Shown piece by piece: positions 8,340 through 14,437 of a stretch of DNA of 64,000 nt. The position numbers and the translations under genes are program-made. Below the pieces are notes generated by a model. The model searched no databases. It saw nothing but the letters and a program-made list of their open reading frames with translations, and had not been told where the DNA came from. Source of the stretch: Aequorivita capsosiphonis DSM 23843. GTDB lineage: Bacteria > Bacteroidota > Bacteroidia > Flavobacteriales > Flavobacteriaceae. The stretch spans positions 186,001 to 250,000 of the forward strand of contig NZ_AUBG01000001.1 of NCBI RefSeq assembly GCF_000429125.1, written 5' to 3'. The first letter of the stretch is position 1. The number at the start of each line of letters is the position of its first letter.

Positions 8340-10223
8340 TTAATGCTGATTCCATTGATATTTCATTCCCAACCCAAACCAACGTGTTGGCATTGGTACG
8401 GCGCCTGCTTCTGTGTAAGTAGCATCAAACAGGTTGGTGACCTCTGTGTACAAAAGGAAATTCTGCCACTCGTAATTTACACGGATATCGGCAACGTCAT
8501 ACGCACTGGCAAGTTCACGTTTTAACCATCTGTTTTTTATTTGAAAAGAAAAATCCTTGATTCGGTAATGGACTCCCGCCACAAACTGATGTTTTAAGGA
8601 TTCTAATACATATTTAGACTGGGTTCCCGATGAAGATTCAAGGGAAGGCTGCAAATAATTATAACTCAAATTATAACCAATGGATTGGTGGCCGCCTAAA
8701 TCAAAATTCTGTTGCAATCTTCCATAAATGCCCTGCGTATTGTTTTTTCCTAAATTAGCTGGGGAATAAGGCTCGGAAGAATCATCTCTCACCCAATCTA
8801 TAAAGTCTGAAATAGTACGATAAAAATAGCCCGTTTTAAACTGCAGATTTCCTTTCTTGTACTGAAGATTGCCTTCGTAGCTCCAGGCATTTTCAGGTTG
8901 AAGGGATTCATTCCCAACATTTCCTGGGCGTTGATCGAGGTATAAATCTGAAAAAGAAGGAATTCGCTGCCCTGAACCAATGCTAGTTGAAACTTTCCAA
9001 TGGGCATTGATGCGGTAGGCCAAATCTATTCCTGGATACATTTGCCAGCCAAAATCCGTATTGTAGTTGGCATAAAGACCGACGGTTCCTTGTAATTTTT
9101 CTCCTATATTGCTCCTTAGTTCTGCATAGGCTCCGTGGTTATCGCGTTTATGCTCTCCAATATTCGAACTATTAATTTTTTCCAATCGCGATTCCCAGCC
9201 AAAACCAAAGGTTCCTATCCCCGTTTTTAGGCTGCTATTCAATTCAAGCATCAGCGCGTTGGTGTAATGTATTGATCGCCCTTTACTCAAATCATCTTTG
9301 TAATAGCGATAATCATCTTCTCCATAACGATCACTGATTCTTGGCGAAATTGTAAAATTCCCCCACTTATGTTTTGAGGAAAGACTGAATACAGAAGATT
9401 CTACAATTTCTTCGGAATTGATGTCGCCAGGAGCGGCGTAAAAACCGTTTGCCCCAAATTGACTTCGGGCATATCCAGCCATTGCCTGAATGCTGTTGTT
9501 GTTATTGAAATCGTAATTTCCGTTATAAAAAAGACGCGTATTTTTTGATGCCGAATTATAACGCTGTCCGTTGTAATTACTTTGTGCAATTGAAAAAAGT
9601 TGACTTTGGTTTTCGGAACCGAAAATTCCCGTAACCTCGGCCGAGCCTCCTCCATAAATTCCAGAACCGTCACCTTCTTCCTTAGCTTTAAAAGAACTTC
9701 CCGCCTGGATATCTGCGGATACGGAAGAATGATTTCCTTTTTTCGTAACAATATTAATCGCGCCTGTAAGGGCGTTGATTCCATAAACCCTTGCCGCGGC
9801 ACCTCTTAACACTTCTATATGATCTATGGCCGTCAAGGGAACAGGAATATTCATCATATTATGGGCAGTTTGAGCATCGAGCATCTTTACGCCATTAATT
9901 AAAACCAAAGTTTGTTCGGAAGTTCCACCGTCAATGGAAATATCGGTTTGGGTACCAAACGGACCTCGCTGCCGAACATCCACACCACCGATATAGGACA
10001 AAACCTCATTGATCGATTTTGCTGGGAGCGCCTCAATTTGCGCTTGTGTAATAACCTGAATATCGCGAGAAGACTCATTAAAAGGAATTTGCAGTCGGTT
10101 TCCTTGAATAATTACTTCTTCTAATTGGTTTTTATTAATTAACGAATCAGGAAGTATCTCTTTTTGTTGTGCAAAATTGGGGATAGCAGTTAATAGTCCT
10201 AAAAAGACAAGTGCTTTTTTCAT
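8340..10223 (-). CDS. BtuB-like TonB-dependent receptor
   Basis: A 627-residue outer-membrane receptor. A signal peptide ends at about residue 18 (NFAQQ). A TonB-box-like stretch near residue 36 (LEEVIIQGNRL) leads into the plug (SINEVLSYIGGVDVRQRGP, TDISIDGGTSEQTLVLINGV, IDHIEVLRGAAARVYGINAL, GAINIVTKKG). A 22-strand-type barrel follows, with a QRIPSFSDLYLDQRPGN segment and a late NLFDATYTEAGAVPMPTRWF. It has no carboxypeptidase-like N-terminal domain and is short, like vitamin B12 or small-molecule receptors (BtuB group). I see no cobalamin riboswitch upstream. It is divergent from a MocR-like regulator 88 bases away, which is the likeliest controller. The ligand is unknown. Confidence 0.88.
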   Translation of the reverse strand: MKKALVFLGLLTAIPNFAQQKEILPDSLINKNQLEEVIIQGNRLQIPFNESSRDIQVITQAQIEALPAKSINEVLSYIGGVDVRQRGPFGTQTDISIDGGTSEQTLVLINGVKMLDAQTAHNMMNIPVPLTAIDHIEVLRGAAARVYGINALTGAINIVTKKGNHSSVSADIQAGSSFKAKEEGDGSGIYGGGSAEVTGIFGSENQSQLFSIAQSNYNGQRYNSASKNTRLFYNGNYDFNNNNSIQAMAGYARSQFGANGFYAAPGDINSEEIVESSVFSLSSKHKWGNFTISPRISDRYGEDDYRYYKDDLSKGRSIHYTNALMLELNSSLKTGIGTFGFGWESRLEKINSSNIGEHKRDNHGAYAELRSNIGEKLQGTVGLYANYNTDFGWQMYPGIDLAYRINAHWKVSTSIGSGQRIPSFSDLYLDQRPGNVGNESLQPENAWSYEGNLQYKKGNLQFKTGYFYRTISDFIDWVRDDSSEPYSPANLGKNNTQGIYGRLQQNFDLGGHQSIGYNLSYNYLQPSLESSSGTQSKYVLESLKHQFVAGVHYRIKDFSFQIKNRWLKRELASAYDVADIRVNYEWQNFLLYTEVTNLFDATYTEAGAVPMPTRWFGLGMKYQWNQH

Positions 10224-10291
10224 AAATATTATTTTTTAAACGGTACGCTTTTAAAATTCGGTGCAAATATTTGGATAAAAACAGTAGTTTT

Positions 10292-10323
10292 GGTAGTCCG
10301 AAATGTAAATAATGGGTAGTCCG
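10292..10323. promoter_or_regulatory. Direct repeat GGTAGTCCG, candidate MocR operator
   Basis: Two identical copies of GGTAGTCCG lie at 10292-10300 and 10315-10323, 23 bases apart start to start, about two helical turns. They sit in the short space between the BtuB-like receptor and the MocR-like regulator; the second copy overlaps the first codons of the regulator. A related AATGGGTGGTCT occurs just after the regulator gene (11790-11801), resembling AATGGGTAGTCC at 10311-10322. MocR/GntR proteins such as GabR and PdxR bind direct repeats, so this is a reasonable operator candidate. The role is inferred. Confidence 0.45.
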
Positions 10324-11787
10324 GTTAAAATTCCTTTTCATTCCTTTATAAAAATTGATCGTCGTAAGAAAGATGCAATCTACCTACAAATTGTATATCA
10401 GTTTATTAACGCTGTAAAAAGCAATCTTTTAGAAGACGGCGACCAACTTCCCGGCAGTAGGAAAATCGCCAAGGAGCTTCAAGTTCATCGAAAAACAATT
10501 GTTGCCGCTTTAGAGGAATTACAGGAACAAGGATGGGTAAAAACCCTTCCCAACATTGGTGTCTTTGTAAAAAATCCCGAGCTCTCTCCGGAACAAGTGC
10601 AAAAAAACAAAGCTTTTCAGCCTCCTCCAGAAATTGCCAAATTTCACTTTAGGAAAGAATTTATTTTGGATTCACCTTTAGAAGAAAACCTAGAGGAATT
10701 ATATTTCACTGATGGCACACCGGATTATCGAATTATAAAAGCAGCCGAACTAGTTCGTTTTTACACCTCGGTACTGCGGAGAAAAAAACAATCTGAAGCA
10801 CTCCCAAATACTATTGAAGGGAGCTTGTTTTTTAGCGACCAATTGAGCTATTATTTAAATTTAACCAGAGGTTTTCACCTTTCCAGAAATTTTCTCTTGT
10901 CAATAGCAGGATTAGAGAAAGTGCTTTCTATTCTCTCGCGCTTATTGATAAACACAGGCGACATTGTTTTGGTGGAAGAGCTGAGCTATTTTCTACCCAA
11001 TATGATTTTTAATCAAGCGGGAGCCAAAATGAAAACGATTCCAGTTGATGAGAAAGGGATGGATATCGATTATATTAAGAATCATTTTAAACCGGGCGAA
11101 ATACGATTGTTATATATAAACACCAATTGCCAATACCCCACCACCGCTAGTCTTTCCGAAACTCGAAAAACACAATTGCTCAGTTTGGCAGAACAGTATG
11201 ATTTTATTGTTATTGAGGACGACACGGATTTTGAATTTTCAACGGTGAAAAACAAAAAGGAGTCGCTATTCAGAAAAAACGGTGGAAATCGCGTAATATA
11301 TGTCGGTGCTTTCGGAAGGTTTTTAAATACCGATTTTCAGATGAACTTTTTGATTGCGCCGAAAGATTTGCTGCAAGAAGGTGCGAAATACCTGAATATC
11401 TTTGGCAAACCAGATTTAATGATGGAAAAGGCGCTAGGCGAACTGATCTACCAAGGAGACATTCATAGATATCAAAGAAAATCTAAAAAGGTAATTGCAG
11501 AGCGGAAAGAAATGTTTGCGCGATTGCTTAACATCCACTTTAAAAACAAAATTACCTATACAATCCCACTCTCGGGATTGGCGTTTTGGATCCAGTTTAA
11601 AGACTTTTTCTCATTGACCGATCTTCAAAAAAAAGCAAAGGAGAAAGGGCTTTTTATTCCTAGTATATGTCTCTATCAAAATAAAAAGGTATCCGCTTTA
11701 AGACTTGGCTTTGCGCACCTGGACCAGCAAGAGATGGAAGAGGCCGTTCAATTACTTAATGAGGTTTACTGCGAAATAATGGACTAA
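10312..11787 (+). CDS. MocR-family regulator with degenerate PLP site
   Basis: A 491-residue protein with a GntR winged helix at about residues 12-80 (KKDAIYLQIVYQFINAVKS, DQLPGSRKIAKEL, HRKTIVAALEELQEQGWV). A long fold-type-I aminotransferase-like domain follows. The layout is that of MocR regulators, which sense a ligand through PLP. The PLP site is altered. In the usual GSFSKxLxPGLRLGYLxAP segment this protein has GAFGRFLNTDFQMNFLIAP, so the Schiff-base lysine is Arg336 and the phosphate-binding arginine is Gln. The EDDYDxEF motif reads EDDTDFEF (Thr305 for Tyr). The carboxylate-binding Arg in LRLGFAH is kept. It therefore probably does not form an internal aldimine. It is divergent from the TonB receptor, and its start overlaps a candidate operator, suggesting autoregulation. 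Confidence 0.85.
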   Translation: MGSPVKIPFHSFIKIDRRKKDAIYLQIVYQFINAVKSNLLEDGDQLPGSRKIAKELQVHRKTIVAALEELQEQGWVKTLPNIGVFVKNPELSPEQVQKNKAFQPPPEIAKFHFRKEFILDSPLEENLEELYFTDGTPDYRIIKAAELVRFYTSVLRRKKQSEALPNTIEGSLFFSDQLSYYLNLTRGFHLSRNFLLSIAGLEKVLSILSRLLINTGDIVLVEELSYFLPNMIFNQAGAKMKTIPVDEKGMDIDYIKNHFKPGEIRLLYINTNCQYPTTASLSETRKTQLLSLAEQYDFIVIEDDTDFEFSTVKNKKESLFRKNGGNRVIYVGAFGRFLNTDFQMNFLIAPKDLLQEGAKYLNIFGKPDLMMEKALGELIYQGDIHRYQRKSKKVIAERKEMFARLLNIHFKNKITYTIPLSGLAFWIQFKDFFSLTDLQKKAKEKGLFIPSICLYQNKKVSALRLGFAHLDQQEMEEAVQLLNEVYCEIMD

Positions 11788-11899
11788 CAAATGGGTGGTC
11801 TATTTTTTCCTAAATCGTTTGGGCCAAATAGTAATATTTTATATATTTCATAATTTTAAAAGATTAAAATGGATGAGTATCTTTCAAACCACCTATTAA

Positions 11900-12058
11900 G
11901 CAGATTCGTGTTAAAGTTGTGTTGTCAAACCTTAGCAAAGTATATTTAAATACTTCGACTGCATTCAAGATGACAATACTAAATGACCTTTCGACTGCGC
12001 TTAGACCATATCCACCTTTTTCGGTTTTAGTTTCGATTTCGATTTCGAAATTATATAT
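11900..12058. repeat. TTCGACTGC-type dispersed repeats and TTTCGATTTCG run
   Basis: The gap between the MocR gene and the ABC ATPase holds two CTTCGACTGC/TTTCGACTGCGCTTAG units (about 11956 and 11990), a common flavobacterial intergenic repeat. A simple TTTCGATTTCGATTTCGAAA run follows at about 12028-12050. The run touches the 3' end of the ATPase gene. No gene is evident. Confidence 0.45.
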
Positions 12059-12719
12059 GATTTCGACCCCCATCCAAAAGATGTAAAACTCTTGAACCAT
12101 ACGCTGCATTGGATTCTGAATGTGTAGCTTGAATTATCGTAACCCCTTCCTGATTGAGTTCTTTAAAAAGTTCCATAATCTCCTCGCTTTGTTTTGAGTT
12201 GAGGTTCCCAGTAGGTTCATCGGCCAGAAGCAATTTTGGTTTTGCGATCAAGGCACGCGCAACGCCCACCAATTGCTGTTGTCCACCGCTTAGCTGACTT
12301 GGAAAAAGATCTTTCTTGCCAACAATATTAAACCGGTCCAACATATCTGCCACCAAGGCTTTTCTTTCAGCCGATTTTACATTTTTGTAAAGCAAAGGAG
12401 TTTCTATGTTTTCATAAACCGTAAGCTCGTCAATCAAGTGATAGGCCTGAAATACAAATCCGATATATACCTTATACAATTTGGAGCGATTTTTCTCTTT
12501 CATAGCGTGAACAGATTCCCCCAGAAAATTGTATTCGCCTTCCTGAAAGTTATCGAGCATCCCGATTACATTCAGCAAAGTAGATTTCCCCGAACCTGAA
12601 GGCCCCATTATGGAAATAAATTCGCCTTCTTCTACTTTTAGATTTATGTCTTTCAAAAGAAAAATCCGATTTCCGCCTTGGGTAACCCATTTAAAGATGT
12701 TGTTTAGTTCTAGTAGCAT
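12051..12719 (-). CDS. LolD/MacB-type ABC ATPase with altered signature
   Basis: A 222-residue ATP-binding subunit of the LolD/MacB group. Walker A is GPSGSGKST at residues 39-47, Walker B is LLLADEPTG near 163-171, and the H-loop is in QATHS. Two normally conserved spots differ: the signature reads LSGGQQQLVGVARAL (Leu150 for the usual Arg), and the D-loop reads GNLNS (Asn174 for Asp). The C-terminus (HLLDGGRNHI) is short, and its last codons run into a low-complexity TTTCGATTTCG tract. It has no permease of its own next to it. It lies in the same orientation beyond the GIN-domain gene of the permease operon, separated from it by a toxin-antitoxin pair on the other strand. It may serve those permeases or be a redundant, drifting copy. 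Confidence 0.85.
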   Translation of the reverse strand: MLLELNNIFKWVTQGGNRIFLLKDINLKVEEGEFISIMGPSGSGKSTLLNVIGMLDNFQEGEYNFLGESVHAMKEKNRSKLYKVYIGFVFQAYHLIDELTVYENIETPLLYKNVKSAERKALVADMLDRFNIVGKKDLFPSQLSGGQQQLVGVARALIAKPKLLLADEPTGNLNSKQSEEIMELFKELNQEGVTIIQATHSESNAAYGSRVLHLLDGGRNHI

Positions 12720-12842
12720 ATCTTTATTTTTATTACTTATTTGTATTTTTTATTATTAAGTGAAAAATTATATCCTACTGACCAGGTTTTTACGTTTAGG
12801 AAATAATATTTCGTATTTTAGTAGTATTAAATTATTTGGGTT

Positions 12843-13073
12843 ATGGAAAGTATTACAATAAACGTCGGTGAAAAAACTGCTAGAGAATGGGAAAAGACTT
12901 CTCCAAAAGTCCGATTGCGCGTTGAGAAAGTTCTTGAGGAGAAAATTGAAAGATTGATAAAGCGAATCAAGTTTGAAAAGCTCGATATGTTGATGGATCA
13001 AATGAGTGATGAAGCTCAAGCCAATGGCCTTACCGAAGAAATTCTTCAGGAAATCCTGAAGGAAGATGAATGA
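12843..13073 (+). CDS. Antitoxin-like small protein paired with PIN toxin
   Basis: A 76-residue, highly charged, mostly helical protein (EKTAREWEKTSPKVRLRVEK at the N-terminal half, repeated Glu/Lys helices after). It has no clear DNA-binding fold by eye. It overlaps the next gene, a PIN-domain protein, by 8 bases, the arrangement expected of an antitoxin and its toxin. The call rests on size, charge and this coupling. The pair is transcribed against the surrounding ABC operon. Confidence 0.65.
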   Translation: MESITINVGEKTAREWEKTSPKVRLRVEKVLEEKIERLIKRIKFEKLDMLMDQMSDEAQANGLTEEILQEILKEDE

Positions 13074-13473
13074 GCGCTTTGTTTTCGATACAAACACCTT
13101 AATTAGCAGTTTCTTATTTAAAGATTCCGTTCCCAGAAAAGCATTTATAAGAGTCACTAATATTGGTGATTTTTTCGCCAGTTTAGAAACTATTTCAGAA
13201 TTTAAAGATGTTTTATTTCGCTCTAAATTTGATAAATATCTTAAGCCGGGTTTACGTGGTGAAGCGTATTCCGAAATTATTGAAAGAATTATATTTGTAG
13301 ACATCACTGAATCAATCACCGCCTGCCACGATTCCAAGGACGATAAATTCCTCGAACTTGCAGTAGCCGCAAAAGCATCTTGCCTCATCACAGGTGATAA
13401 TGATCTTCTCGTTTTAAATCCTTTTCGCAGTATCTCCATTTTAAATCCTTCTGATTTTTTGAATCATTTTTAA
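13066..13473 (+). CDS. PIN-domain toxin (COG1569/TIGR00305-type)
   Basis: A 135-residue PIN-domain protein. It begins with FVFDTNTLISSFLF (first acidic residue Asp8). It continues with FASLETISEFKDVLFRSKF (conserved Glu) and ends with DSKDDKFLELAVAAKASCLITGDNDLL, which carries the remaining acidic residues of the metal site. PIN toxins are magnesium-dependent RNases that cut RNA when not held by their antitoxin. The putative antitoxin gene overlaps its start. It ends 10 bases from the convergent GIN-domain gene, so the pair fits tightly into an otherwise one-directional operon, as expected for a mobile module. Confidence 0.82.
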   Translation: MNERFVFDTNTLISSFLFKDSVPRKAFIRVTNIGDFFASLETISEFKDVLFRSKFDKYLKPGLRGEAYSEIIERIIFVDITESITACHDSKDDKFLELAVAAKASCLITGDNDLLVLNPFRSISILNPSDFLNHF

Positions 13474-13483
13474 AGTTCCGGCC

Positions 13484-14248
13484 TCATTTTCCCCCTTTTG
13501 GGGTTAGGGGGATTTTTCTAATCTTCAATCCACCTACATTCAAACCTTTATTTATTTCTGCATCTCCTGAATATTGAAGAGAAGCTTCGCCATAGGAGGT
13601 TATCCTTATTTTTTTTGAAGCATTAATTTTAAATTCCGCTTCCCCATAGGCTGTGATTTTGGTTTCTTCGCTGTCAATGGCTAAGGCCTCGACTTTACTT
13701 TCATCGTAAGCGGTAAATTTTTGATTTTGAATAGTTCCGGATTTAATTTCCAAAACACTTTCTCCGTAGATAGTTGCCTGTAGCTTCTTGAGATTCACTT
13801 CATTTAGATAAATATGTGATTCCCCATATATTTTAAGGTTGAAATTGTTTCCTTTTAAAAGACTATTGCAAACCAAGGTTTCTTCTCCTCGAACCGAAAT
13901 ATCGTTCAATGTTTTATAAGTCATCGTAGCAGTTACAATGGTTCCCTTATAAATAGAACGTTTCATTTTCATCCCATTTTCAGTAAGCGTTGTATCTTTT
14001 GTAACTTCTTTAGCGTCCTTCAGATAGATACGAAGGGTTTTGCCGTTTACCTCAATATTGAGTTTATCATTACTTACTTTGTTATCTTCAATCGTTACGG
14101 TTTCTTTAGACCCTTGGACCAGAGTCACCTGTATATGAGGGCTTATAATGACCTTATCAAAATGTTCGACCGGTCGAATATTTTGCCCGAAAACGGTTTC
14201 AATACATAAAAATGTGAGGGTTGTTAAAAAGACGATTATTCGTACCAT
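13484..14248 (-). CDS. GIN-domain (DUF2807) exported protein
   Basis: A 254-residue exported protein. A signal peptide ends near residue 22 (VFGQN). The remainder is a GIN/DUF2807 head domain: a right-handed beta-helix with repeating steps, visible as LKKLQATIYGESVLEIKSG, FTAYDESKVEALAI, ITAYGEAEFKINAS and ITSYGEASLQYSG, each carrying a YGEA/YDES turn. The role of this family is not settled; members are often found with regulatory or transport genes in Bacteroidota. Its last eight residues (PLTPKGGK) are encoded by the dispersed CCCCCTTTTGGGG repeat, so the ancestral end was earlier. It is the last gene of the permease operon before the toxin-antitoxin pair. Confidence 0.8.
   Translation of the reverse strand: MVRIIVFLTTLTFLCIETVFGQNIRPVEHFDKVIISPHIQVTLVQGSKETVTIEDNKVSNDKLNIEVNGKTLRIYLKDAKEVTKDTTLTENGMKMKRSIYKGTIVTATMTYKTLNDISVRGEETLVCNSLLKGNNFNLKIYGESHIYLNEVNLKKLQATIYGESVLEIKSGTIQNQKFTAYDESKVEALAIDSEETKITAYGEAEFKINASKKIRITSYGEASLQYSGDAEINKGLNVGGLKIRKIPLTPKGGK
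13491..13511. repeat. CCCCCTTTGGGGGTTAG repeat, copy 1 (inside gene end)
   Basis: The first of three copies of a short GC-rich partially palindromic repeat (CCCCCTTTTGGGGTTAG here). The others lie at 16904-16924 and 19360-19376. All three lie at or just after the stop codon of a minus-strand gene of the ABC locus. This copy lies inside the reading frame and supplies the C-terminal PLTPKGG residues of the GIN protein. The element is common in flavobacterial intergenic DNA. Confidence 0.65.
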
Positions 14249-14294
14249 AAGTTTTGTTTTAGTTGTTCTTTATGTTTTGGTTATTGTTTTATAT

Positions 14295-14430
14295 TTTTTT
14301 TACTGCCCACCGCAACTGATCCCAATATCTCGACTGCAACTGGCTACTGCTACTGCCAACTGAAAACTGAACACTTCTTTACATCCGAGTGAGCATTCCT
14401 CCTTTGGGCTTGTCTGCTGGAGGAAGGGGC
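14295..14430. repeat. ACTGCCAACTG-type repeat and TTCCTCC hairpin
   Basis: The spacer between the first permease and the GIN gene contains imperfect ACTGCAACTGGCTACTGC units (about 14302-14370) followed by an inverted repeat, TTCCTCC at 14396-14402 and GGAGGAA at 14419-14425. A second ACTGCCAACTGCCACTGC tract occurs at about 24308-24332, in another spacer of the same operon. No gene or obvious promoter is seen. Confidence 0.45.
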
Positions 14431-14437
14431 TAGGTGT

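Noticed and set aside
9401-9802. A 133-codon minus-strand open frame within the BtuB-like receptor gene
   Set aside because: It lies wholly inside a well-supported TonB receptor in another frame and shows no family motif.
10312-11787. A stand-alone PLP aminotransferase
   Set aside because: The N-terminal winged helix marks a MocR regulator, and the catalytic lysine is absent.
12768-13439. A 223-codon minus-strand frame opposite the toxin-antitoxin pair
   Set aside because: The + strand frames encode a clear PIN domain and an overlapping partner; the antisense product shows no motif.
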